A stretch of 34,922 nucleotides of DNA from Mycobacteriales bacterium (GCA_035504215.1 DATJSI010000082.1:1-34922); one strand, 5' to 3'; counted from the first letter of the stretch, positions 1 through 8,096 are shown. A program made the numbers and translations. Notes: generated from the letters alone by a model not told the origin.

Positions 1-675
1 CACCGTCGCCGTCAGCGTCACCGGGGTGCCGGCCTCCTGCGGGCTGGTCGGGCTCGTGCCCAGAGTCGTGGTCGTCGGTGTCGCAACCGGAGCCGGGTAG
101 ACGACCGACCAGGAGCTTCCGGTGACCTGGATGTCCACCGAGTCGTAGCTGGTCGTCGGGCTCTGCCCGGCGACGGACGTCTTCAGCCGCAACTGGTACA
201 GACCGGCGTAGCCGTCGGTCGTCGACGTGTCGGTGTTCGGGAAGTCCGCGATGTAGGTCGCCAGGCTCTCATCACCGCCCGACCCCGTGACGAGCGGCAG
301 GGACGAGGAGTTCAGCGGCGCCGGCGCGTTGGTGTTCGGGTAGACCGTCGACGAGCTCAGTGCCTCGCCGCTCCACTGGCCGGGCACCTGCCCGCTGACC
401 GGTGTGTAGCCCAGCAGCGTCGCCTTCGTGTCCCCGGAGCGGATCTGGGTCGAGCCCTGCACGTACGCCGCGATCGGCGCGTCGTTGATACTGCCGCCGG
501 TGACCGGGGTGCCGGCGGCGTCGTAGAAGGTCAGGCTGCCGACGGAGCCGCTGTCCGGCTCCCAGGGCGGCGCGCCGCCGGTGGCGGCAGCGCTGCCGGC
601 GGAACCCACCACCAGCCCGCCGGCGGCAACCGTGGCCACCGCCACTGCGGCGACCGAGGTCAAGAGTCGTTTCAT
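1..675 (-). CDS. Secreted protein with Ig-like repeat domain, 3' end beyond window
   Basis: The reading frame is open from an ATG at 675 to the window edge (225 codons), so the C terminus is missing. The protein starts with a Sec signal peptide: KR near the start, a hydrophobic Ala/Val/Gly stretch at residues 6-30, and small residues near 30-34. A Thr/Ser/Gly-rich extracellular region follows (about 35-190). From about residue 195 a Pro/Thr linker leads into what looks like a bacterial Ig-like (Big_3_5 type) repeat with the typical S-P-x-x-x-x-G-T-P-V-T-L-T-A-T-V edge. Another in-frame ATG lies three codons upstream at 684; neither start has a strong ribosome site. It lies downstream of the PstS-like gene on the same strand, separated by a strong hairpin. 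Probable cell-surface or matrix protein; no enzymatic motif is visible. Confidence 0.75.
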   Translation of the reverse strand, partial: MKRLLTSVAAVAVATVAAGGLVVGSAGSAAATGGAPPWEPDSGSVGSLTFYDAAGTPVTGGSINDAPIAAYVQGSTQIRSGDTKATLLGYTPVSGQVPGQWSGEALSSSTVYPNTNAPAPLNSSSLPLVTGSGGDESLATYIADFPNTDTSTTDGYAGLYQLRLKTSVAGQSPTTSYDSVDIQVTGSSWSVVYPAPVATPTTTTLGTSPTSPQEAGTPVTLTATV

Positions 676-762
676 CTGTATCATCCCAATCGGTTAAGTC
701 AAGTTATAGGCAGCATTGAGCCACCCGTCGCGGGTCGTGAGCTCAGGTGGTGGGGGGTGCAC

Positions 763-802
763 CTCCCCGGCGGGCGCAGCGCGGGCGGCGCCCGCCGGGG
801 AG
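763..802 (-). terminator. Strong 15-bp hairpin terminator after the PstS-like gene
   Basis: A perfect 15-bp inverted repeat (763-777 with 788-802, 10-nt loop 778-787) lies 9 bases past the stop codon of the PstS-like gene. The arm is CTCCCCGGCGGGCGC. No T-run follows on the minus strand, as is common for actinobacterial hairpin terminators. It separates this gene from the secreted Ig-type gene. Confidence 0.7.
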
Positions 803-810
803 CGGATCGG

Positions 811-1980
811 TCAGCCGGAGGACCTGTCCCCGAGGTCGTTGTACACGGGGGTGGTCCCCGCGGCGGCGATCAACGCTTGGCCGGTGCCCTTCGCGAAGAA
901 GGGGCTGCTCGGCGCGCTCTGGTTCGAGAACAAGGTCTGCACCCAGTTGCGGGAACCACCAGGCTCCATCGGAGCGGAGGACGTCGCGTCGCTCTGCCGG
1001 AAGATCACGTAGTGGTCGACCGGCGAGGCATACGCCGAGTTGCCGTCGCCCGGAGTCCCGCTGAGCAGCGAGATGCCGGGGCTGAGCGCCGAACCCCCGG
1101 GGAACGCGGTGCTGGGGTTGTGGAAGTAGCCGCTCTTGTAGAGGTTCAACCGGGCACTCGAGAACGGCACGATCGCATCCGCTGGCGTCGTCGCGCCGGT
1201 GACAGCGGTCGGATCGTTCTGCTCGACCGTCTGGACGGATGCGGCGAGCGTCGGCTTGGTGTTGCCGTTCGCGGTCGTAAGGTCCGCGATGAAGGTTTTG
1301 TAGATGGAGGAACTGGACGGCGGAATCAGCGGAATGATCGTGTCCGAGGAGCCGCTGGAGTTACCGGGCAGCTGGTTCCACTTCGTGACCTGACCGGTGT
1401 AGATGCTGAGCAACTCGTTGATCGAGAGGCCGGTCGGCGCGTTGGTCGTCGTGTCCGCCGCGATCTGCACGGAGTCGGTGCCGATCTCGACCACGTGCAG
1501 GTACCCCCACCCGTTGGTGGCCGCCTGGCTCTGCTGCGCGGCCGTCGGCAGGCTGGCGGTGAAGATGAAGTTGATCTTCTCCGGGGTCGAGGTGTCGGCC
1601 AGCAACGCGGTGAGCGCCGCGCCGCTGCTGGAGATCCGTTGGACCGGGCTGGTGCCGGCCCGCAGGACGTCGGTCGGGTTCAGCGGGACCGGCGCCGTCT
1701 CCGTGCTGCCTTGCGCGTAGGCCTGCCGGGCATTGCCGTCAGCCGTCGCGTCGAAGGTCACCAGCCGGTTGAAAGCACCGGTGGAGTTGAAGCCCAGGTC
1801 GCCGAGAGTGTCGCCATCCGCGCCGAACTGGAGGTCGAACTGCGGTGTGTCGCCGCCGACTCCGACGATGTCGGAGGCGCTCGGCTGGTAGTCGGCGTAC
1901 GCCGGGAGCGTCGCGCCGAGCGCCAGCACGGACGCTCCGAGCGCGGCGAGACCGATCTTGGCCTTTGTCTTGGTTCTCAC
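811..1980 (-). CDS. PstS-like secreted substrate-binding protein
   Basis: The 389-aa product resembles the PstS-like periplasmic binding protein superfamily (type 2 binding fold) that delivers phosphate or other oxyanions to ABC transporters. A Sec signal peptide occupies residues 1-29 with an AYA-DY cleavage site, and no lipobox Cys is present, so the protein is probably secreted rather than lipid-anchored. The middle (about 155-215) has the ITxGQVTKWNQ-type segment seen here as LLSIYTGQVTKWNQLPG, typical of PstS-like proteins, followed by a Ser/Pro loop (PPSSSSIYKTF). I chose GTG 1980 because AAAGGGA lies 8 bases upstream; the ATG at 1998 has no ribosome site and would put that sequence inside the gene. 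No pstCAB genes are present here, so a transport role is unproven; a surface binding protein is the alternative. Confidence 0.8.
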   Translation of the reverse strand: MRTKTKAKIGLAALGASVLALGATLPAYADYQPSASDIVGVGGDTPQFDLQFGADGDTLGDLGFNSTGAFNRLVTFDATADGNARQAYAQGSTETAPVPLNPTDVLRAGTSPVQRISSSGAALTALLADTSTPEKINFIFTASLPTAAQQSQAATNGWGYLHVVEIGTDSVQIAADTTTNAPTGLSINELLSIYTGQVTKWNQLPGNSSGSSDTIIPLIPPSSSSIYKTFIADLTTANGNTKPTLAASVQTVEQNDPTAVTGATTPADAIVPFSSARLNLYKSGYFHNPSTAFPGGSALSPGISLLSGTPGDGNSAYASPVDHYVIFRQSDATSSAPMEPGGSRNWVQTLFSNQSAPSSPFFAKGTGQALIAAAGTTPVYNDLGDRSSG

Positions 1981-2192
1981 TAGAGCGTTCCCTTTCATGG
2001 GTCGTCAGAACGAGCAGGAAGAGTCGAGAGGGTTCGGCCCACCGGCGACGAACCGCCTGGTTGGTGCCGAGCGACGCCGGCTGCCGGTCAGGCAGCGCGG
2101 TCGGCGCAACCGGGGCGACACAGATACCCGCAGAGCCGCTTGAAGTCGACGTACCGGCGCTCGACGAGCACCTCCAGACGCGGCACGGGGAG

Positions 2193-2223
2193 TATTCTTA
2201 GGTAACCCACTTGAGAATGTCAA
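2193..2223 (-). promoter_or_regulatory. Candidate promoter with overlapping inverted repeat
   Basis: On the minus strand a perfect TTGACA (2223-2218) is followed after 18 bases by AAGAAT (or after 17 by TAAGAA), giving a housekeeping-type promoter about 200 bases upstream of the PstS-like gene. An imperfect inverted repeat, ATTCTTA (2194-2200) and TGAGAAT (2212-2218), sits between and over the two boxes, where a repressor would bind. The segment is visibly AT-richer than its surroundings. The neighbouring Fur-family regulator is the obvious candidate ligand; this is inference. Confidence 0.45.
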
Positions 2224-2274
2224 CTTACTCGACAGGCGTGTCCCCGATTCACCCAGTCGAGTGACAGCGCTCTA

Positions 2275-2730
2275 CTAGCCGGAGCAGTTGCGGCAGCGGC
2301 CGGACAGCGCCACGTGGGTGGCGTCCAGCCGGAAGCCGCTGACCTTGCGGATCCGCATCGCGGTGTCGCCGAGAACGTGTGCCGGCAGGTCGGTGATCGA
2401 CCCGCACTGAGAGCACTGAGCATGCAGGTGCTCGGGCCGACCGTGGTTGGTCGATCGCGGAGTCGTGAGGTGGTACGCCGTGAGCCCGCGGTCGAGGTGG
2501 ACGTGGCGCAGGACACCGGCTGCAGTCAGCCCTTCGAGCGTGCGGTAGACCGTCGCCCGGTGGATCGGCGGGTCACTGTCCGCGACCTGCTCGAGCAGCG
2601 CGTCGGCGGACAGGTGCCGCCCGTCGGCGGCGATCACGCAGGCGAGCAAGGCAACCCTCGGCTTGGTCACGCGCTGCCCCGCGGCCCGCAGCAAGGCGGT
2701 TGCGCGCGCGACGTCCGCCTGGGCAGCCAT
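2275..2730 (-). CDS. Fur-family metal-responsive transcriptional regulator
   Basis: This 151-aa protein has the full Fur-family layout: an N-terminal winged helix (about 10-80) with the recognition helix HRATVYRTLEGL at 57-68, then a dimerisation and metal domain. Two structural zinc pairs are intact, C106-x2-C109 and C146-x2-C149. Candidate regulatory-site ligands include H76, H78, H87, H101, H103 and H118. The spacing fits Zur/FurB-type proteins as well as Fur; which metal it senses cannot be told from sequence. No metal transporter is adjacent. The next genes downstream on the same strand are the two secreted proteins, and a promoter with an inverted repeat lies 50-80 bases past its stop codon. 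Confidence 0.93.
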   Translation of the reverse strand: MAAQADVARATALLRAAGQRVTKPRVALLACVIAADGRHLSADALLEQVADSDPPIHRATVYRTLEGLTAAGVLRHVHLDRGLTAYHLTTPRSTNHGRPEHLHAQCSQCGSITDLPAHVLGDTAMRIRKVSGFRLDATHVALSGRCRNCSG

Positions 2731-2787
2731 CCCTCAAGTGTGGCCCACGCGACGCGGGCCGGGCTCGGGCCGACGCTCCGACGTCGG

Positions 2788-3153
2788 TCAGCCGGCGCCC
2801 ACGGCCTTCTCGATCAGCTCCATCGCGGACCGGATCTGGGTCGCGGCCTCGATTGCGCGGGGCGCCGGATCACTCGCCGCCTCGACGCCGGCGATCGTCG
2901 ACCGGACCTCCCCGCGCAGCCGCTCGAGATCGTCCTGCGCGACCGGAAGGTGCCCGGCGACGAGCGCCTCGACAGTCGCGCCGTCGGCAAGGCTGACGGC
3001 GGTGTCGAGCGCATCAAAGCCGAGCAGGATTTCCAGCGCCCACGCGATGTAGGAGGAGGCGGCGCCGTACCGGTTGTTGCGCATGTCGAGGGCGCGGGCG
3101 GCGCGTAACCGGCGCTGTGCCTGCTCGGCAACTTCCGGCGGCAACTCGTTCAC
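2788..3153 (-). CDS. Small alpha-helical hypothetical protein
   Basis: A 121-aa product starting with GTG. It is almost wholly charged and alanine-rich and predicted helical, with no membrane segment, signal peptide or Cys. Recognisable segments are RRLRAARALDMRNNRYGAA (about 14-32) and a Leu/Ala-rich central helix. I do not recognise the family. It is separated from the upstream small gene (stop at 3207) by about 50 bases on the same strand, and codon usage matches its neighbours, so I treat it as a real gene. A GAGTCGC stretch just before the GTG is a weak ribosome site. Confidence 0.65.
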   Translation of the reverse strand: MNELPPEVAEQAQRRLRAARALDMRNNRYGAASSYIAWALEILLGFDALDTAVSLADGATVEALVAGHLPVAQDDLERLRGEVRSTIAGVEAASDPAPRAIEAATQIRSAMELIEKAVGAG

Positions 3154-3206
3154 GCGACTCAGTCTGGCACTCGACGGGGGAAATCCGTGCGCACGCCGGG
3201 CCTGCG

Positions 3207-3440
3207 TCAGGCTTTCCCGCGAACCGCCTGCAAGGTCTCGAGGTAGTTGCGGGCCAGCGCCTCGACGATGTTCGCGTAGGCGGTGAGGTCGCTCGCGCTG
3301 GCGTTCGCGGAGTCGCGGGCGACCCCGACGCAGCGCTCGATCTGCCCGCGCGGCATCGACGGGAACTCGGCGGCCAGCCGCTCGATGACCAGGTTCAGCA
3401 GCTCAGCCGCGCGTGATGTGAAGGCAAACCCGACAGCCAT
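3207..3440 (-). CDS. Small helical protein, three-helix-bundle dimerisation type
   Basis: A 77-aa protein starting at ATG 3440, chosen because CCGAGG lies 5 bases upstream; the longer open frame reaching back to 3659 overlaps the hemerythrin gene and its N-terminal part is Arg/Cys/Ser shadow sequence. The core VIERLAAEFPSMPRGQIERCV (split here: VIERLAAEFP at 18-27, then SMPRGQIERCV) resembles the small actinobacterial three-helix-bundle dimerisation proteins with an R/E-L-x-x-x-F-P-x-x-x-R/x-x-I/V-x-x-x-V pattern. It probably forms homo- or heterodimers. It lies just downstream of the hemerythrin gene and may be cotranscribed with it. Function unknown. Confidence 0.7.
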   Translation of the reverse strand: MAVGFAFTSRAAELLNLVIERLAAEFPSMPRGQIERCVGVARDSANASASDLTAYANIVEALARNYLETLQAVRGKA

Positions 3441-3558
3441 GGCACCTCGGAGAAGACGCCAGCACCCGGCAAGCGGACGCTGGAGATCGGCAACCGCGCT
3501 CTGTGGTGGGCGTGGAAACGGTACCACTAGCCCATCCGGCCGGTCCAGACTGGCCCGT

Positions 3559-4203
3559 TCAGCCCACCTGGTCGGGGTAGAAGCCCAGCCGGGCCAACGG
3601 CTCGAGCAGCTGCGACTCCTCGTAGGACAGGTGCGACAGCAGCGTGCATTCGAGGGCATCCATCGCGTCCTCGATCACCCGGAAGTCGCCAGGATCGGCG
3701 ATGAACGTCACGAACGCCCGATCCAGCTCCTCGAGCACACCGTGGATCACCACGTGTTCCGACGCCAGCCGGTCGAGCACCGGCGCGAGGGCGGGCTCGC
3801 TGCGCCGCAGATGCGGGAACACCGCCTGGTCCTCGAGCGTGTGATGCCCGGTCACCACTCGGCAGTACGACGCGCAGTAGGCGCCGACGGTCCAGTTGTT
3901 GGAACGAATGGTCATCCGGGCAATCGCCCCGCGCGCTGCCGCTGGATCGGCCGTGCCGGCGGCGAGCCGCGAGACGAGCTCGCGCAGCTCGGCCAGCTCG
4001 CCGCGCAGGTGGTCATGGATGTCGATCAGGTGCCGGCCGACCATGCGGCCGGTCTCGGTGTAGCCGGCCGGCGGCGGATCGACGGTGTGCCTCGGCCGCT
4101 CCGCCTCGTCCCACCACGGCGCGGTTGCCGCCGCGTCGTACGGCGAGCGGGTGGCGTTGAGTCCGAGGTCCGGGTCGACGCCGTCCGGCCGGTCGGTGCT
4201 CAG
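3559..4203 (-). CDS. Hemerythrin (HHE) domain protein, probable non-ATG start
   Basis: The protein carries a four-helix hemerythrin-like domain that binds a di-iron centre for O2, NO or redox sensing. Counting from the ATG at 4044 the ligands are H10/H12, H67/H68 with E71, H78, H97, H101, H138 and E142. The domain begins right at that ATG, which is suspicious. The frame stays open upstream and encodes a sensible segment (about 53 residues, including SPYDAAATAPWW and PPPAGYTETGR), with no ATG, GTG or TTG. A CTG at 4203 has GGGGGAGGG 8 bases upstream, so I propose a CTG start and a 214-aa product; the conservative alternative is 161 aa from 4044. It is divergent from the DNA glycosylase gene. 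Confidence 0.8.
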   Translation of the reverse strand: MSTDRPDGVDPDLGLNATRSPYDAAATAPWWDEAERPRHTVDPPPAGYTETGRMVGRHLIDIHDHLRGELAELRELVSRLAAGTADPAAARGAIARMTIRSNNWTVGAYCASYCRVVTGHHTLEDQAVFPHLRRSEPALAPVLDRLASEHVVIHGVLEELDRAFVTFIADPGDFRVIEDAMDALECTLLSHLSYEESQLLEPLARLGFYPDQVG

Positions 4204-4318
4204 CGTGCTCGCCCTCCCCCGTCGCCGCCATCGGCTGCCGCCGCGTTGTCGCGCGACACAGTCCCACGACGCTACCCATGACGCGCCGCGGGTCGGCTGC
4301 GGATGGCAGGCTGGGCCG

Positions 4319-5326
4319 ATGCCTCGGAGTGCTCCTGCGGCTGCGTCGGCCGCGATCCGACCGGATCCGGCCGGTCCGGTCCCGCGGCAAACCGCGCCTC
4401 AACCGGACCGGGCCGACGCGCACACCGTGTGGCGGCCCTCGCAGGCTGTCGACGCCCGGCTCACGGTGTCCTTGCTCGCGCATCATCGCGGCGACCCGTG
4501 CCACCGGGAGCTGCCGGACGGCGCGGTCTGGCGAACCTCCCGAATGGCGACCGGTCCCGTGACCTACCGGATCGAGCAACCACACCGCGGCGAGATCACG
4601 GCACACGCGTGGGGACCGGGTGCGGCGGAGCTGGTCGGCGGGCTGCCGCAACTGCTCGGCGCGGACGACGACCCCGCCGACTTCGAGCCCGGGCATCCGT
4701 TGCTCGCGGCAGCGCACGCCCGGTTCGGCGGCTTGCGGATCCCGGCAAGCGGCCGAATCCTCGAGGCGCTGATTCCAGCGATCCTGGAGCAGAAGGTCAT
4801 CGGGCTCGACGCCGCCGCGGCCTGGCGACGGCTGGTGGCCAGGTACGGCGATCCCGCTCCCGGCCCGGCGCCGGCCGGGATGCGGGTGCCGCCGACGGCG
4901 GCGCAGTGGGCTGGCATCCCGGTGTGGGAGTGGCATCGAGCCGGGGTCGAGATCCGCCGGGCTCGGGTCGCGCAGTCCTGTGCGCGGGAGGCCGACCGGC
5001 TGGACCGGGCAGCGGCCGCAGGGGGACGCGACCTGGTCTATCGAATGCTCCGAGACATCACCGGAGTCGGGCCGTGGACCGCGGCGCAGGTCGGCCACCG
5101 TGCCCTCGGCGACGCCGACGCGCTGCCGATCGGCGACTTCCACCTGGCGGCCATGACCGGGTGGGCGCTTGCCGGTCGCCGGCTCGACGAGGATGAGGTC
5201 GAGGCGTTCTACGAACCGTGGCGGCCACACCGGTTCCGGGTGGTCCGGTTGCTCGAGCTCACTCCCGGAGCGTTGCCGCCGCGCCGGGCGCCGCGGCTTG
5301 CGCGCCAGGACTTCCGCCGGATCTAA
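4319..5326 (+). CDS. AlkA-like DNA-3-methyladenine glycosylase
   Basis: A 335-aa base-excision-repair enzyme of the HhH-GPD superfamily, expected to excise alkylated purines. The helix-hairpin-helix is LRDITGVGPWTAAQVG (about 244-259), and the catalytic Asp of the GPD loop is D273 in PIGDFHL. An upstream helical segment LEALIPAILEQKV (148-160) is the conserved AlkA-family helix preceding the HhH core. The first 45 residues are Pro/Ala-rich and probably disordered. ATG 4319 is preceded by GGCAGG; the frame is open further upstream but that part overlaps the divergent hemerythrin gene. It may form a repair/stress locus with that gene; this is inference. Methylated-DNA glycosylase activity is inferred from family. 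Confidence 0.88.
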   Translation: MPRSAPAAASAAIRPDPAGPVPRQTAPQPDRADAHTVWRPSQAVDARLTVSLLAHHRGDPCHRELPDGAVWRTSRMATGPVTYRIEQPHRGEITAHAWGPGAAELVGGLPQLLGADDDPADFEPGHPLLAAAHARFGGLRIPASGRILEALIPAILEQKVIGLDAAAAWRRLVARYGDPAPGPAPAGMRVPPTAAQWAGIPVWEWHRAGVEIRRARVAQSCAREADRLDRAAAAGGRDLVYRMLRDITGVGPWTAAQVGHRALGDADALPIGDFHLAAMTGWALAGRRLDEDEVEAFYEPWRPHRFRVVRLLELTPGALPPRRAPRLARQDFRRI

Positions 5327-5379
5327 GCACGCCGAGCACCGGCGAGGCCGGTCGCCGTCGCCGGGCGGCGACTGGCACG

Positions 5380-5829
5380 ATGTCGCGCGTGGACTCGCCG
5401 TACATCTGCGCCGGGTACGAGGTCGACGACGACGTCGAACGGGTCGACCTCGACGTGGTGTGGCGCTTCTTGTCCGAACATGCCTACTGGGCGCGCTGGC
5501 GGTCCAGGGCCGACGTCGAGACCCAGGTGTGCACCGCCTGGCGGGTGGTCGGCTGCTACGACTCCGCGACCGGCGCCCAGGTCGGGTTCGCCCGCGCGGT
5601 GTCCGACGGGCTGTCGATCGCGTACCTCGCCGATGTCTTCGTCGTCCACGACCATCGTGGCCGCGGGCTGGGCAAATGGGTGGTGCACGAGATCGTCGAC
5701 GGCGGTCCGGGCGCATCGTTTCGCTGGCTGCTGCACTCGACCGACGCTCCCAGCCTCTACTACCGGTTCGGCTTCGGCCCGCCGATCCCGACCCTTCTCG
5801 AGCGCCAGCCAGACCAGCACCGCAGCTGA
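5380..5829 (+). CDS. GNAT-family N-acetyltransferase
   Basis: A 149-aa single-domain GNAT enzyme that would transfer an acetyl group from acetyl-CoA to an unknown amine. The core has strand 4 / motif A as LADVFVVHDHRGRGLGKW, where HRGRGLG is the R-x-x-G-x-G CoA pyrophosphate loop, and a C-terminal SLYYRFGFG (the usual Tyr-containing x-F-Y-x-x-x-G-F motif B). I take ATG 5380 as start; an in-frame GTG lies at 5389, and the longer frame starting at 5218 overlaps the glycosylase. It follows the glycosylase gene by 53 bases on the same strand and converges with the phosphatase gene (13-base gap). Confidence 0.88.
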   Translation: MSRVDSPYICAGYEVDDDVERVDLDVVWRFLSEHAYWARWRSRADVETQVCTAWRVVGCYDSATGAQVGFARAVSDGLSIAYLADVFVVHDHRGRGLGKWVVHEIVDGGPGASFRWLLHSTDAPSLYYRFGFGPPIPTLLERQPDQHRS

Positions 5830-5843
5830 GTCGCGGTTCGACG

Positions 5844-8096
5844 TCAGTGGCCGGCGGCTGCTCCTTGGGCGGTCGTCGTGGGCAGCCGCCGCAACGCGAG
5901 CGCCGTCACGTCGTCGTCATGTGCGTCATCGGTGAGGACCAGGTCGACCAGCTCGCGCACGCGGGCCGCCGGCGTCCGCGCGGTCGACCTGGTGACCGCG
6001 GCCACCACCCGCGCGATGCCGAGGTCGATGTCCTCACCCCGGCGCTCGACCAGCCCATCGGTGAAGGCGATCAGCTCGCTGCCGGGCGCGACGACCAGCC
6101 GGGAAGCCGACCAGTCGAGTCCGCCGACCCCGAACGGCAGGTCGACACCGACCTCCACGATCTCGGCGCCGCCCTCGCTCACGAGGATCGGCGGGAGATG
6201 GCCGGCGTTCGCAACGTCGACCGTGCCCTCCGCGGGGTCGATGAGCAGGTAGAGCACGGTCACGAGCTGGGGCACGTCGAGTGCCTCGAAGTAGCCCGCA
6301 ACCCGTCCGAACACGCGGACCGGGTCGGGATCGTCGACCGCATACGCCCGGATCGTCGTACGAACCTGACCCATCGCGGCTGCGGCCTCGAGCCCTCTGC
6401 CCATCACGTCGCCGACGACCGCGACGAACCGCCCGTCGGGGAGCGGAATCAGGTCGTAGAAGTCGCCGCCGGCCTCGTTCTGGCCGGCCGGGCTGTAGTG
6501 CGCCGCCACCAGCCACCCGGGCACGTCGACCACGCGGTCCGGCAGCAGCGCGCGCTGCAGCTGTAACGCTGCCTCCCGCTCGGCTTGATAGAGCTCCGTG
6601 CGCAGCAAGGTCTGCGCGGTGTAGGCCGCCAGCGCCAATACGAACGAGCGCTCGTCACGGTCGAACAGCTTCGGCGAGTCGAAGCTGAACCGCAGCGCAC
6701 CCAGGATGTGGTCGGCGACGATCAGTGGAACCGCACACATCGCGACGGTGTCGGCTTCGAGCCCGGTGAGCTGCGGGAAGCGCTCGTCGCGCTCGTGCGG
6801 GGACTCGATCCACATCGCGTCGCCGGTCCGCACGGCGGTAGCGGCCGGCAGCGGGTCGTCGACGGTCTCCTCGCCGATCAGGCCAACGATGCGTTGCTGG
6901 TACCCGACCACACCGGGCACCGACAGGTGCTTACCGTCATCCGCCACCGTGATCAGCGCACCACCGTAGGCGCCGAGCACGGCGACGCCCTCGGAGACGA
7001 CGACGTTGCCGACGTCCTCCGGCGTGCGCGCGCGGGCCAGCGCCGCAGTGACCCGATGCAGCCGCGCAGCCCGATCGCCGATGCGTTGCGCGGCGCTCAA
7101 CCGCCGAACCTCCTCGAGCAGCACGCTCTCGAACGGCCGCGCCGGCCGGGCCGGCGTACCGGCCGCAAGGGAACGGAGCTGGTTGATCAGGCTCTCGACG
7201 TACCAGTGCCGGAAGAGCCGGTGATCGGCGGGCGCGGCGAGGGTGAGCAACCGGGACGCACGGGCGTACTCATCAGCCTGGTCGAGCGCGGCCAGATAGG
7301 CGACTCCGGCGTCGGCGGCAGAAGCCGGCAGGTGCAGCACCAGGTGCGTGCGCTCGTCACCGCGCTCGGCCGCCGCGATGGCCTGGCGCTTGATCTCGGC
7401 CCGCGCGTCGTCGAACTCGTGGGTGACGGTCTCGATCAGCTCGACCAGGTGCTCTGGGAGCGCGTGGACCCCGCTCGCCTGTGACGTCGCGGCCAGCGAG
7501 AACTCGCGGACCAGGTTGTCGATGTGTGCCTTGGCCTCGAGCAGCAGGGCGGTAGGGACATCGCCGAGCTCGACCGTGTACGTCGTGTCCGCCGGCCGCT
7601 GGTCGGCCGTCTCGTCGACGAACCCAGCCCGGGCCAGCGCGCGGTTGCGCACCTGCGACCCGTTGGCGTGCGGACGAAGCTCGCACCACACCGACTTTCC
7701 CTCGGCGGGCGCCGGACCGACCCCCCATCGATCGCACAGTGCAGCCACGAGGGCGAGGCCGCGACCGGTCATGTTCGACGTGCTCGGGAGAGTGCGCACC
7801 GGCCCGCGCCCGCTCGCATCGTCGACCTCGATGCGGATCGCGGAACCATCGGTGCCGACGCGGACGGCGATCGGCGGGGCGCCGTGCTGCCGCGCATTGG
7901 CCAGCAGCTCAGCCGCGACCAGCTCGGCGTCCGCGGCCAGCTCCCCTAAGCCGTATTCACGGACCTGACGTTCGACATAGCGGCGCCCTACTCGCACCGC
8001 GTCGACCCCGATGTCGAGGACCAGGCGCTCGCCCATCGCCCAGTTCGCGGTCGACGATCGAGTAGGCACCCTCAGAGTCTGGCATCCGGCTTGCAC
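5844..8096 (-). CDS. HATPase-GAF-SpoIIE serine phosphatase
   Basis: A 750-aa cytoplasmic signalling protein of the partner-switching type. Order: HATPase_c_2 / RsbW-like kinase fold (about 22-142; N-box AAELLANARQHG at 61-72, glycine box TGRGLAL at 110-116); a helical region of about 180 residues (155-335) that I do not recognise; a GAF domain (about 345-505); and a PP2C SpoIIE phosphatase (about 515-740) with metal-binding GGDFYD (543-548), GDVMGRG (562-568), FTDG (678-681) and DDAHDDDVTAL (723-733). All phosphatase acidic residues are present, so it should be active. It would dephosphorylate STAS anti-anti-sigma factors. Starts at 8096 (GTG), 8069 (GTG) and 8036 (ATG) are all possible; none has a clear ribosome site. 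Confidence 0.9.
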   Translation of the reverse strand: MQAGCQTLRVPTRSSTANWAMGERLVLDIGVDAVRVGRRYVERQVREYGLGELAADAELVAAELLANARQHGAPPIAVRVGTDGSAIRIEVDDASGRGPVRTLPSTSNMTGRGLALVAALCDRWGVGPAPAEGKSVWCELRPHANGSQVRNRALARAGFVDETADQRPADTTYTVELGDVPTALLLEAKAHIDNLVREFSLAATSQASGVHALPEHLVELIETVTHEFDDARAEIKRQAIAAAERGDERTHLVLHLPASAADAGVAYLAALDQADEYARASRLLTLAAPADHRLFRHWYVESLINQLRSLAAGTPARPARPFESVLLEEVRRLSAAQRIGDRAARLHRVTAALARARTPEDVGNVVVSEGVAVLGAYGGALITVADDGKHLSVPGVVGYQQRIVGLIGEETVDDPLPAATAVRTGDAMWIESPHERDERFPQLTGLEADTVAMCAVPLIVADHILGALRFSFDSPKLFDRDERSFVLALAAYTAQTLLRTELYQAEREAALQLQRALLPDRVVDVPGWLVAAHYSPAGQNEAGGDFYDLIPLPDGRFVAVVGDVMGRGLEAAAAMGQVRTTIRAYAVDDPDPVRVFGRVAGYFEALDVPQLVTVLYLLIDPAEGTVDVANAGHLPPILVSEGGAEIVEVGVDLPFGVGGLDWSASRLVVAPGSELIAFTDGLVERRGEDIDLGIARVVAAVTRSTARTPAARVRELVDLVLTDDAHDDDVTALALRRLPTTTAQGAAAGH

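Noticed and set aside
681-710. TTGACT...TACAGA promoter upstream of the first gene
   Set aside because: The implied transcription start would fall inside the coding sequence.
757-1983. 408-aa open frame on the plus strand, antisense to the PstS-like gene
   Set aside because: Very Arg/Gly-rich shadow of a high-GC gene; the opposite strand encodes a protein with signal peptide and recognisable binding-protein pattern.
4013-5716. 567-aa open frame on the minus strand across the glycosylase
   Set aside because: Arg/Pro-rich, no domain; overlaps two genes with clear motifs on the other strand.
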